Below the pieces are notes generated by a model. It did no database searches, had not been told where the DNA came from, and saw only the letters and a list, made by a program, of their open reading frames with translations. Shown here one piece after another: positions 33,211 through 44,500 of a stretch of DNA of 64,000 bases. Numbering within the stretch: the stretch's first letter is position 1; each line of letters starts with the position of its first letter. Position numbers and translations under genes: made by a program. Source of the stretch: Entoloma clypeatum (lineage: Eukaryota > Basidiomycota > Agaricomycetes > Agaricales > Entolomataceae); contig OY751491.1 of NCBI GenBank assembly GCA_963565915.1, positions 248,001 through 312,000 of the forward strand, written 5' to 3'.

Positions 33211-33757
33211 GATCGTCGACCTTACTTCATGGAGAGTACTGATTCCCTCCAATCTGCTCTAAACCCCACGATTTTCAGTATTGGTCCCGTTGCGTCCTGA
33301 TCTCAGTTCTCATTTCCCCCCCCCCTCTCAAGCCCTAGTTCCTGTTTCCGATCGGTTCAGGGACCCTCAGTGACTATATTTACATCTGCTGATTCATCAG
33401 GAAAAGCTAATATGTGTTAATATACCAAATGTAGAATTAAAAGCGTAGAAATGGAACTTAAAAGTTGTAAATCTGGCCAAAACTGCACTATATACACTAA
33501 TTGGTCCATTGAACCAAAATGAGAGTCTATAGAAGTTCCACTGTTCCATCCGGTTCCAATGGAATGACATTTTACACACAATTTCTGTCAATTGGTGTTT
33601 CAACATACAACTTATGAACATCCAATAAATCATTGTGCATATAATTAAATCACGCCATTGGTCGTTGAACATGGGACCGTATTTTTATTTCACGCAGAGA
33701 TACAAATAAGCGAGGGAGTAAATGAGTGGCAAATAAGACAAGGTCAATCAAGACCAG
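33211..33757. other. AT-rich spacer
   Basis: 3' flank of the split DUF6532-like gene. A 90-codon minus-strand frame at 33397-33672 is Phe/Ile-rich and AT-driven; not called. Confidence 0.45.
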
Positions 33758-34649
33758 CTACTCTTCCATCCTGTCAAAATCCAACATCACCATAGAGTTG
33801 TTGGCAATTTTTACGGCTGACTGATTCTGGGAAACACTGTATACAAAAATCATGATCATGCCATTGAACAGTCGGGTATCCACTCACTTAACCTCATTGT
33901 AGATTTCCGACATAAGCCGATGGTACTTGAGTGGACTCTTTTCACAGATCGTTGTCAAAAAGAGCTCGTGGCCATGATAGACATCTTCGTGAACCTCAGC
34001 ATTGAACTCGGTCTTTTTGAGGAAACCCCCACTCCAGTCTTGGAGGGATGCATGTACCTGTTGAAATCAGATTGGATTGAGCCAAAACAAAGCTACTCAT
34101 TTACTCACAGCAGTCACAATGAGGCAGAGCATTGACATGGGAACCTCCAACTCCAAATTATAAGGCTCCTTCTCCATGCTTGATGTGAAATATGAGGCAT
34201 AGCGTTCCGCGATTGAGCCTCGTGCTCCTGTGAAGAAGCATTCTCGAAGACTTGAGATGATGATGGGGTGCTTGAATGGTTTGGTTTGTAGAATAAGACC
34301 ACCCTGAGAGAATAGCATGATTATAGATATTAAATTCAGTTTTGTTAATAGTACATACCACGGTACGAGGGTATATATAAGTTCCAGAGGTCAAGAGCTT
34401 CTTGATGACCTCCTTACACTCATCAACATTGCTAGGTAACTGGAAAGATGTTTCAACCTTTGGCAAGATGATCTTCTTTGGTCCACTTCGTGCATTACAT
34501 GCACGGATTGACATCTGAGAAGAATGTTAGAAATTGAGTATTGAATCAAAGAAGCACGAACTTATGTGGTGAGAGACACCTCCACGGAGGATCTTGTCAC
34601 GCAGGACACATCCCAGGAGCACCGAGAGGTTCATGTCTGTGGCAGTATC
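33758..34649 (-). pseudogene. 3' half of a DUF6532-like host gene split by Copia-1
   Basis: Reading from the Copia-1 insertion (34649) to TAG at 33758, exons encode TDMNLSVLLGCVLRDKIL, then CNARSGPKKIILPKVETSF, ECKEVIKKLL, TKPFKHPIIISSLRECFF, MEKEPYNLELEVPMSMLC and YHGHELFLTTICEKSPLKYH, ending MLDFDRMEE. Introns of 50-60 nt with good ends separate them and no stop or frameshift was found. The pattern resembles the Agaricomycete DUF6532 domain. The 5' half lies at 54242-55448. Function of the domain is unknown. Confidence 0.7.
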
Positions 34650-34959
34650 TGTTGAAGTTCCACCTGGGCGCTAGCCACAGGTGTACTGAGCAACATAGCT
34701 ACAGTGGAAGTACTCTACGATACCGCTATGGTCACTTACATGGTTTGGAGGGGGTAAGGCTAGTGAGAGCGGTTGAGGCTGGTGAGAGCGATGGAGCTGG
34801 TTAAGAGTCAAGAGACAACTTGTTGATATTGACAGTTTCCTGGTCTTATATACCGTACTACTGTTTGTACCAACCAAACAAGTATGTAATGAAGATATGT
34901 AAAGGTCACGTGATGTAATCTAATCTAATCTAATCTACGTGATGGGAAAAGTTTCAACA
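34650..34959 (-). repeat. 3' LTR of Copia-1 (310 bp)
   Basis: Plus-strand ends TGTTGAAGTTCC and AGTTTCAACA. Contains TATATAAG in element sense and a TAATC tetrad where the other LTR has two TAATG units. Confidence 0.92.
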
Positions 34960-34970
34960 CCCCCCCATAT
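34960..34970 (-). other. Polypurine tract of Copia-1
   Basis: Element-sense ATGGGGGGG adjoining the 3' LTR. Confidence 0.7.
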
Positions 34971-35034
34971 TTAGTACATACTTCTAAATACATCTTACTT
35001 TTTCCCACATATATATATAGGTACTCTGTTTCGC

Positions 35035-36704
35035 CTAGTTTTTAATCAATCCGAAGTACGGGATAAACTTGGAAAAGAGGATTTTTCCCAGATTCTTAGT
35101 TAAAAGGTCTGCAGGGTTGTTCACTCCTTCAATGAATTCAACCGTAATTATCCCTTCGGAGACTTTTTCTCTGACGAAGTGGAATCGCATGTCAATGTGC
35201 TTGGATCGCTTCTCAGTTACAGGGTTGGATGCGATAAAGACGGAGCCGTTGTTATCTCCGTAGATCGGTACTGATCCGATCTGCATTCCAAGTTCGGCAA
35301 GCATGCTTCTCAGCCATGTTGCTGCGCGACTGCAGTCTGATAACGCCATATACTCTGCTTCTGTGGAAGAGAGGGCGATGGTCTTTTGCGCCAATGATAC
35401 CCATGTCACTGCTCCAGACGCCAGTGATATGAAGAAGCCAGTGGTAGACCTTCTCGTGTTTTCATCTGACGCCCAGTCGGAGTCTGTGAATGCATAGATT
35501 CCTTTCCCTGAGTCGCCATCATACATGATTGCGTAATTTTTTGTCGCCTTCAGATACCTGCAGATATCCCTAGCCACTTCTAAATGGCGTTTGGTGGGAT
35601 TTGCGGAAAACTGCGACATTTTAATCACAGCAAAACAGATGTCTGGCCTTGTTCCAATCATCAGATATAGAAGTGATCCGATGACGGATTGGTACTTTGA
35701 TCGAAGTTCTGCATTGGGTTCATCGTCGGACACCATGGGTTTGTAGCCCGTAGGAAGTGGGGTATGGGTGGTGTTAGATTCGCTCATCCCCATTCGTTCG
35801 AGTATTTTCTCAAGGTAAGGTACTTGATCGATGAAGATACATTTCCCGCGTTGCCTTATTTGGATAGAGAGAAATTCTTTCGGTTCCCCATCAGGCACAA
35901 GGTGCCCTAGGTCCCTACATTCCCATGTGGTCATGAAGGCCTTCTTTTTCTCTAGCGTGTATTCCTGGTTTGTGCCAAGAAAAGCAGAGTCGTCGACATA
36001 GATGACGGCGATTACAATTTCCCCGTTGGTACTTTTGTGAATGAACACTCCCACATCGGAGTGAAGCCGGACAAAGCCGAGCTTTTTCATGGAGGAATCA
36101 AGTTCCCTCCACCAGGCTAATGCGGCCTGCTTAAGTCCATATAGAGCTTTGAATAGTTGGTACACGAGGTGTTCTTTCCCTTTTACTATGTAGCCCTCAG
36201 GCTGTCACATGTAAATGACTTCACGGAGCGTTCCATAGAGGAAGGCTGATGAGACGTCCAAAAGTGTCATGAACCACCCTTCAAGGGCTGTCAATGCCAG
36301 TATTAGTCGGACGGTTTCATATCTTACGACTGGTGAGAAGATCTGATCAAAGTCGATCCCTTCTACCTGTGAAAAGCCTTTTGCGACAAGGCATGCTTTC
36401 AGACGCCTGTCAGACTTTTCGTTATAAACCCATTTGTTCCTTAGAGCTTTCCTCCCTGCAGGCAGGGGTACTAGCTCCGTGATCACCCCGCGCCGTTTGA
36501 GCATGTCTAGCTCTTTATGTTCAGCTGCATACCAGTCTTCTTTATTTGGAAGAGGGTATATGTCTTTATGGGACATTTCAACAATGCCAACTTGGACTGA
36601 TATTGCCTCCATCAGGAGGTCATTCATCCATGCCGTTTGACCACCCAATCTCCGTCTTCGATCTAAATTTTCAAGATCAGACGCTGGAGTGTCTTCCCCA
36701 TAGA
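35035..36704 (-). pseudogene. pol: Copia-1 pol, RT and RNase H part
   Basis: Continues the pol frame from across the Copia-2 insertion (GEDTPASDLE). RT motifs: RRLKACLVAKGFSQVEGIDF, DVSSAFLYG, then YVDD (35989-36000). RNase H: FTDSDWASDENTRRSTTGFF, SSTEAEYMALSDC and GDNNGSVFIASNPVTEKRSK; it ends FGLIKN at 35035. One TGA separates VIYM from QPEGY (36203-36205). The ORF that appears to begin at 36765 is a chimera whose first 20 codons come from the Copia-2 LTR. Confidence 0.88.
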
Positions 36705-37054
36705 TAATGATGTAACCGACGTAGGCTGCCCAAAGGGCGCTCAAGACGTAGCGGTACGAAGGCATAGTGGAAGCTCAACTAACCTGGTTAAGAGTAACTA
36801 AAGGGAATCTAGAAGCTTATACTAGCTTGTTAGTTAACTCAAAGAACTGGGGTGTTCAAGAAGTTAGGATTCATCGTACTAAATACATGGGTATTTATAC
36901 TAATCCAATATGCGCACGGACCATTGTACAAACAATGCATAAACAAGTCATGCGTCTGTGGTTGTACCATAAACTTACATATATGGTAATAGTGACTTAT
37001 AGTCACTTCCTGTGACAAGCACATGGTGCGACATATCTGGCGATATGTTCAACA
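36705..37054 (-). repeat. 3' LTR of Copia-2 (350 bp)
   Basis: Plus-strand TAATGATGTAACC at the left end, GATATGTTCAACA at the right end. Confidence 0.9.
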
Positions 37055-37066
37055 CTCCCCCTCACT
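37055..37066 (-). other. Polypurine tract of Copia-2
   Basis: Element-sense GTGAGGGGGAG directly before the 3' LTR; it overlaps the region of the pol stop. Confidence 0.7.
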
Positions 37067-39978
37067 TAGAATCCCGGGTAGGTTTCGTAAGTGGAGTATA
37101 AGGCTCTTTAAACTCCATTCGGAGTAGAGCGCGGAATTTCTCAAATTCCTGGCGACCAAGTGGCTTGGTAAACATATCAGCCGGATTCTCAGTTCCCGGA
37201 ACGAACCGTGGTTCGATCAATCCATCTTGAACTCTATCGCGTATAGCAAAATGATGGATTGCCATATGTTTGGTTCTGCCTTCAGTGACTGGGTTTTGCG
37301 CATTGAAAATCGCGCCTTGGTTATCTACATGGAACGGCATTTTGGTAATGTCCTGTAGTCCAAGCTCTTTGAAGAGATGAGTAACCCATTCGCACTCCCG
37401 CGAACATTCACTGGCAGCAACCATTTCCGCCTCAGTGGACGAATGTGCCACTGTCTTTTGCTTGCGACTTTTCCAAAGAACAAGTCCTCCTGCAAGCTTA
37501 AGGAAATATCCCGATTGGGATTTTCTATCAGATGGGTCTGATGCCCAGTCTGAATCTGTCCATGCTTCAAAGGAAGCCTTGGATCGACCATCATAAATTA
37601 TAGAATAGTCTTGAGTACCGACAAGATATCTGATAATCCGTAGAGCGTATTTCTCATGCTCTTTGGAAGGGTTTGCAGACATTTGTGACATTTTTGCAAC
37701 TGCAAAGGCAATGTCCGGTCTCGTTCCAATGGACAAGTACAACAACGATCCAATGATCATTTGGTACCTTGTTTTGAGTGTGGGATCCACCTCCCCCTCA
37801 TTTGGTGCAGGGTAATAACCCTTTGGGAGTGGAGTGTCAGCAGCCTTTGCATTTTCTAAGCCAAAGCGCTTAATGATCTTCTTCAGGTATTCTGACTGAT
37901 CGATTGTTACGATCTGCTTTTCCGAATCTTGTCGTATTCTCATACGCAAGAATTCTTTAGCAATACCAAGATCACGACTTTCCCATTTATTTTTAAAGTC
38001 AGATTTTATCTTGCGAACAAGATCTGGGTTTGATCCCATGAACAGGCCGTCATCAACATAGATCAAAGCGATTATCAAATCACCTGATTGTTTGTTGTGG
38101 TAAACAAAGACGCCTGAGTCAGTTCTACATTGAGTAAAACCTAGCTTCTCCATTGATGCATTGAGCGCGATCCACCACGCTCTTGCAGCCTGTTTAAGGC
38201 CATAGAGTGCTTTTAATAAACGGATGACCTTCCGTTCTTGGCCTTTGACAACAAAGCCTTCGGGTTGATTCATATAGATTTCTTCATCGAGCTCTCCATA
38301 GAGAAAAGCTGATTTGACATCTACTCCTTCAATCACCCATCCTTCAAGCGCAGCTACGGCGAAGAGGATCCGGATAGTCTCGAAACGTATCACAGGTGAG
38401 AAGATCTCATCAAAATCGATACCCTCGATCTGTGAGAAACCCTTGGCAACGAGTCGTGCCTTCTTTCGTCCGTCAGTTTTGACGTCGAATACCCATCGAT
38501 TTCTGATGGTTTTACGACCTTTAGGTAGGTCAACCAACTTAAAGACATTGCGCTTCCGGAGGGCTTCTAGTTCCTCACGGCATGCTGCTTTCCATTCAAG
38601 CTTTTCCTTTTCAGGTAGCTTATTTATGTCCTTCATTTGCCAAGACTTTGGGTCTTGTGGAATTTCGTCATATGCAGGGATTGCTTTAGATAGCAAGTGC
38701 GCAAGCATTTGTGACTGTCCTCCCCCTTCCCTAATATAGAGTAATTCCTCCATATCTATATCCGAATTCGGATTGGAATTGTTCTGATACATCTGAGGAT
38801 CAGTGGAGCTAGTTGATGGAACAGCGCCAGATTGCTGGGGTCTGGTCTCCGATCGGGGATTATAGGCGTATCGCCGTGAATCCTCCTGAACGGTTCTGCT
38901 CCAATCACGCTGATTTTGACGCAAGGCCTCAGCCGGGTCATTCCCGTAAACATTTCCAGGACGCTGGGGTATAACCCGAGTACGACGAGGACGATCAGTC
39001 TGTGGACGATAATCGCCTGGTAAGGTACGATCATCGTTTGGTGCATCTATGCGCACACGTTTCCCTGGATTGCGAGTCCGGGGAACCCACTGCTGATTCT
39101 CAGCGGTGTCCTGTCTGTTTGTTCCATCAGAAGTCTGACTGGAACCTTCGGGAAGCTGACCAGTTTGGTCGCTATTTATATCAGGGAGGTTATGATTGTC
39201 ATCATGGGTTCCTGGATTAGACGGGTAATGTGAACCGCCAGGACCATGTGCATCATTATCTTCCGAATGGAAATCGTCGGTTGGTAAAACAGACGGGCCA
39301 TCATGTCCATTTGCATCATCGTTTCCCATATCGTCTGATGTTGGATCATGGTATTGTGTTATCGAAGGTATTTTGTTCATTGTAGAACATTTTGGGAACA
39401 GCTGTTCATCAAACATTGCTGTGACACCTATGAAGACTACGTTGTTTGGAATTCGCATAAACCGGTAACCTTTAGTTCCAGTTTTAAATCCGATGAAGAT
39501 CATCAGCTCGGATTTAGCGGTGGTAGTACGAATTTCTTTTGGAAGAAAGACGTAAGCTCCACATCCAAAAACGTGTAGGTTCGACACATCAGGCTTTTCC
39601 TTTTTAAGGGACTCATACGGAGTAAGCCATCCATGTCTTTTCAATGGAGTTTGGTTATACAAGTGAAGTGCATGTTCTACCGCAAATTGAATCCATATTT
39701 CGGGTAGGCAAGCATCATGCAACATAGCAAGTGCTTTATCCATTAAAGTTCTGTTAAAACGTTCCGCTCGACCGTTTTGTTGTGGCTGGTGCGGCACAGT
39801 AACTTCACCCTGGATTCCCATCTCACGCATATCTGCTTGGAAAGGGACAAACTCACCGCCGCCATCAAAACGCCAAGTTTTAATTGTCGTATTGAATTGG
39901 TTTTTAACCATGGCATTAAAATCACGAAGTGCAGAGTGTGCGTCGGATTTTAGTCTCAATAAAGAGATCCAGGCGTGT
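37062..39978 (-). pseudogene. pol: Copia-2 pol 3' part (IN C-terminal, RT, RNase H)
   Basis: Uninterrupted frame of over 960 codons downstream of the Gypsy-2 insertion. Integrase catalytic Asp and Glu remain in FDGGGEF and NGRAERFNRTL. RT: RKKARLVAKGFSQIEGIDF, DVKSAFLYG and YVDD (38049-38060). RNase H: WTDSDWASDPSDRKSQSGYF, SSTEAEMVAASEC and DNQGAIFNAQNP. A long polar linker rich in Asp, Asn and Gln lies between IN and RT. It is intact in itself but cut from its 5' half by Gypsy-2. Confidence 0.9.
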
Positions 39979-40453
39979 TGTTAAGAACTGATCGACAAAA
40001 CGTCGGAGCTACGTCGGACACGTCGGAAGGTCGGAAGGTCGGAGCGCGTGCAACGTAGGGGCAAGGACTTGGCTTCAACTTGTGTGTTGCGCCCTCGCTA
40101 ATACGTTGGTGTCCTTATTTCGGAGGATCGGAGGATCGGAGGTCGGAGGTTGGACTCAAGTTAAGAGTCGGAAAGAGGACGGGAGGTATGATGTCGAATC
40201 TAAGTTGATATTCAAACTGAAGCTAATACACGATTCTACATAAGTTTAAATACTATGTCGGAGGACGTGTGGCTTCGTCGGAGTCGGATAACGAGTGGCT
40301 GTCGGAGATTCTTAACATAAGTAAAATGATCGGATGTAAGTAATGTACATAGTAACGAGATTCATAACAGTAAGTATGCATAATAAGTATTAGTCAAAAT
40401 GTCGGAGGTGTCGGGATTGGTCGGAAATCGTCGGAATGGATCGGAATGTAACA
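39979..40453 (-). repeat. 3' LTR of Gypsy-2 (475 bp)
   Basis: Plus-strand TGTTAAGAACTG to GGAATGTAACA. Many GTCGGAGG and TCGGAAGG short repeats inside. Confidence 0.95.
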
Positions 40454-40467
40454 GTATTTCCCCCTTA
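40454..40467 (-). other. Polypurine tract of Gypsy-2
   Basis: Element-sense TAAGGGGGAAATAC next to the 3' LTR. Confidence 0.7.
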
Positions 40468-40619
40468 GGGCCGAACCTATGAGGCCTAAGGACCTAGGTG
40501 GTCGGTGCGCGTGAACTGCGTCATGTGATGCGTTGGTTGAAAATACCGTCTGAGTGGTTTTTTCTTCTTGTTCCCCCATTCTCTTTTCGTTTTAAACTCT
40601 TCCGAAAATAAACCTCAAT

Positions 40620-41548
40620 ATGTCGGCATCCGATTTTCAAAAGGAGATGGAGGCGCTGCAGGCTAAGCTCGCGGAGGTGGAGGCGAAAAAGCGAGCAGCG
40701 GAGGAGGAGGCTGCGAGGAAGGCTGAGGAGGAGCGGAGAGCGGAGGAAATGCGTCGGGTGTCGGAGCTGGCGGCTCAGAAAAGGGCCGATGAAGTGGCCG
40801 CTGCGCAAGGCGCATCGAGCAAGGGGTCGGGGGAGCCGCAGGCGGAGAAGAAGAAGAAGACGACGAAGAAGAGGAAGGTGGAGGAAGTGTCGGCGATGGT
40901 TGGAGAGGGGTCGGGAGTCGGGGTCGGGGTCGGCACCTGTGATAGGTGCATTGTGAAGGGCGTCGAATGCGAACGCGATGAGTAAGTCCCTCTTTGGTTC
41001 GTCTCTTCTGTTTTAACCTTGTTTTTTTTTTTAGGAATAAGTCGTCCTGCAAAGGATGTATCAAAGACAAGAAGAAGTGCGAGGTCGGAGCGTCGGAGGG
41101 GAAGTCGGAGGTGAAGGAGGTGAAGAGAACGGTGAAGGTGGTTAAGGGGAAGAAAAAGGCGTCGGAGATGCCGTCGGAGAGTGGGTCGGAGGACACCGTC
41201 TTGGGTGTCCTCAAGATGATACTGGCGGAGACGAGGCAGGTGAGGCGACTGCTAACAGCAGTCGAAGGCTCGGTGAACACCGAGTACCAACCCAAGTCGC
41301 CGGAGGTGTCGGAGGAAGGGTCGGAGTCGGAGATGGATACGGCGGAGGAGACGCACGAGTTGAGACTGGAGAAGAGGATTGCGAGAAGGATTAGGAAGGA
41401 CCTGGTGAATAGGAAAAGGTTGGAGTTGCCGGAGCTGTCGGACGATTCCGACATGTCGATTTCGGAGCCGTCGGAGAAGGCGGAGTCGGGTAAGGAGGAG
41501 TCGGACAAGGAGGAGGGTCCGTCGAACAAGAAACAACGTACTAAGTAG
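40620..41548 (+). CDS. Antisense spliced gene of Gypsy-2, Zn2Cys6-like
   Basis: Two exons, 40620-40981 and 41035-41548, with a 53-nt intron (GTAAGT..TTTTTTAG), giving 291 aa on the strand opposite to gag-pol. N-terminus: coiled coil of Glu, Ala, Lys and Arg (residues 5-65). Then a basic NLS-like KKKKTTKKRKVEE. Across the splice junction is a C-x2-C-x6-C-x8-C-x2-C-x6-C motif (CDRCIVKGVEC and CKGCIKDKKKC) that resembles a fungal Zn2Cys6 cluster. The C-terminal half is acidic with several coiled segments and ends NKKQRTK. It ends 27 nt from the pol stop, tail to tail. Likely nuclear and DNA-binding; a role in regulating the element or its host target is inference only. Confidence 0.75.
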
Positions 41549-41575
41549 ATAGAATAGTACTTGTTTTTTCTTGTT

Positions 41576-44500
41576 TCAGAGCGATGTGAGCGGACCCGGT
41601 TTGTCGGGATAAGCGGAGTGAAAGTCGGAGACAAGCTCGGGGGCGTTTTCCAATTCATTGGCTGGTAGCCAAGAGAATTCTTCATCAGTGTTTTCATATC
41701 CTAACCAACGGACGAAATATAGTAGCTTGCAGCTACGTCGTCGGTCGATCTTTGAGTCGACTATTTCAGCGATCTCGTACTCAAGTTCTCCGTCAATGTC
41801 AATCGGAGGAGGCGGAGGTTGGGTCCGATTCGGAATGGTGTTCGGAGTTGCGGGTTCAAGCATGGAGACGTGGTAGACGGGGTGAACACCGCGGAATGTG
41901 TCGGGGAGTCGGAGGGTAAAGGAGTGTGTGCCGGGTTGTGCAATGATCTCGTATGGTCCCAAGTACTTTTCTGAGAGTTTCTTGGATGGGCGTGTTGTGC
42001 GGAAGAACTGTGCTTTGACGAAAACCTGTTGTCCGACAGAAAATGTCGGAGGTGCGATCCGATTATTGTCGGAGGACTTCTGGTAACGTCGTTGAGCGTC
42101 GGAGATGGTGGCTTTCAGTTCTTGGTGAAGTTCGTCTAAGTCGGTCACGAAGGATCGGGCTCGGGAAGAGGCGAGGTCTCGTTCCGGGTGAACAGTAATG
42201 TTCGGATGGTAACCCTTGTTAGCAAAGAAGGGAGATATGCCAGTGGTAGCACTAGGTGCGTTGTTGTACGCGAACTCCGCAATCGGAAGGAGAGCGGACC
42301 AGTTGTCCTGTTGGTAGTTGCAGAATATCCGCAAGTACTGTTCGAGGGTCTGGTTAGTGCGTTCGGTTTGGCCATCGCCTTCGGGGTGGTAACCGGAGGT
42401 GAAGTGGAGGGTCATGTTTAGAGCCTTTCCGAGAGATCGGAAGAATCGGGAGACGAATTCGGGGCCGCGGTCGGAGGTGATATGTTCGGGGACGCCGTGT
42501 TTAGAGAAGACATGCAATACGAAGAGTACGGCAAGGTCTTCGGAGGTGCAGTGAATTGTTGTCGGAATGAAAATACTTTGTTTCGTTAATCGGTCAACGA
42601 TAACGAGGATTGAATCAAAGTTGTCGGAGGTCGGAAGGGTCTCGATGAAATCCATTGAGATAGAATTCCAAGGACGTTCGGGGATCGGAAGCTGTTTGAG
42701 TAGGCCGTAAGGCTTGTGTCTTTGTGGCTTCGATCGCATGCAAGTGGTACATGACTTGCAATAGTGTTTAACGAAATCTCGTATTCCGGGCCAGGTATAA
42801 TCACGCTGAATGAGACTGAGTGTCTTGTTCTGACCTGGGTGTCCAGCAAGCATATGATCGTGCTTGTGCTGTAGGACTCGGAGTCGGAGGTTGTCGGAGT
42901 CGGGAACGTATATCCGATCGTCATGTCGGAGGAAACCATCGGGGTCGAGAGACCAGCGGGGTTTAGGATCTTTAGAAAGAGTGTCGTAAAGAGTGTCGGA
43001 AGGGAGTGCTGTGAGTATGTCGTGGTGAAGCTTTTCTGTGTCCATGATAATGGTTGCACGGAGGACGGGCTCAAGGAGTTGAGTCGCGCGAACTGAAGCG
43101 GAGAGCTGTTCTTGCGAAAAGACTGGTCGGAGGTTGGTCGGATTGATGTCGACGTAGTTGCTATTTCCCCCTTTAGGATAGACATCCCAACGTCTAGTTA
43201 GAGAGTCAGGTTTAGTTCCCAATCGGCCGGGGCGGAATCGGATGACGAGGTTGAACTGAGAAAGGTATTCCGACCATCGGACTTGTCGGCGTGAAAGAAC
43301 TTTGGTGGTGGCAAAATACTCGAGATTTTTGTGGTCGGTAACGACGTCAATCGGAGTACCGGAGCCTTCGAGGTAATGGCGCCAAATTTTAAACGCTTCG
43401 TAGATGGCAAGAAGTTCCTTATCGTGGGTGTCATAGTTTACTTCGGGGGCCGTGAAGGTGCGGGAATGGAATGCGACGGGGTGGACTTCATTGTCGGAGG
43501 TGACTATCGACAGAATAGCCGCTAGGGCATAGTCGGATGCGTCGGTTTCGACAATTATCGGAGAGTCGGGAATCCAGTGTGTCAGGATCGGAGCGGTGGT
43601 AAATGCCTTTTTCAGGTCATTAAAAGCGGTTCGAGCGTCGTCGGAGAACAGCCAAGTGGCATGTTTCCTGGTTAAACGAGTGAGTGGAATAGTGATGTTG
43701 GAATAGAATGGAATGAAACGTCGGTAAAAGTTTGCAAAACCTAAAAAGGACTGGACGTCCTTCACTCTGCGCGGTTCAGGCCAATCCTGAATAATCTTGA
43801 CTTTCGCTTCCGACATTTTGAGTCCGTCGGGAGAAAGGATAAATCCAAGATATTCTACAGTTTCGGCAGAGAAGTCGCACTTGTCGGCGCGGGCGTAAAG
43901 ACCATGTTGTCGGAGTCGTCGGAGGACTTCTCGGACATGTTTTTTGTGTTCCTCGGGGTTGTCGGAGTAGATCAGGATGTCGTCGAGGTAAACGGTAACG
44001 CAGTTGTCCAGAAGGTCGGAGAAGATGTCGTTCATAAAACGTTGAAAGGCTGCAGGTGCGTTAGACAATCCGAATGGCATGACTAACCATTCAAATGATC
44101 CATAGCGAGTGCGGAATGCAGTTTTCCATTCGTCACCTTCAGCGATGCGGACTAGGTGGTATGCGTGTCGGAGGTCTATGGTGGTATAAACGCGTGCTTT
44201 TCCGGCAGTGGCTAAGAGGTCGGAGATGAGCGGAAGTGGGTATCGGTCCTTCTTCGTGATTTTGTTCAGGCCTCGGTAGTCGACGCATAGTCGGAGTGAT
44301 CCATCTTTCTTTCGGACGAAGAGGATCGGAGCGCCGTGAGGTGAACTAGAAGGTTTGATGAAACCGATATTGAGGTGCTCATCGATGAAGTCTCGGAGGG
44401 ATCCAAGTTCGGATTGCGAGAGTGAGTACATCGGACCAATCGGAGGGGAAGTACCTTCCTCCAAATTGATTTTGAGGTCGTACGGTCGGTGGGGTGCAAG

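Noticed and set aside
33397..33672. Phe/Ile-rich 91-codon frame
   Set aside because: AT-rich DNA, no domain, no introns.
36205..36765. ORF beginning MPSYRYVLSALW and continuing into RT
   Set aside because: Chimera: first 20 codons are the Copia-2 3' LTR and the rest is Copia-1 RT read across the insertion junction.
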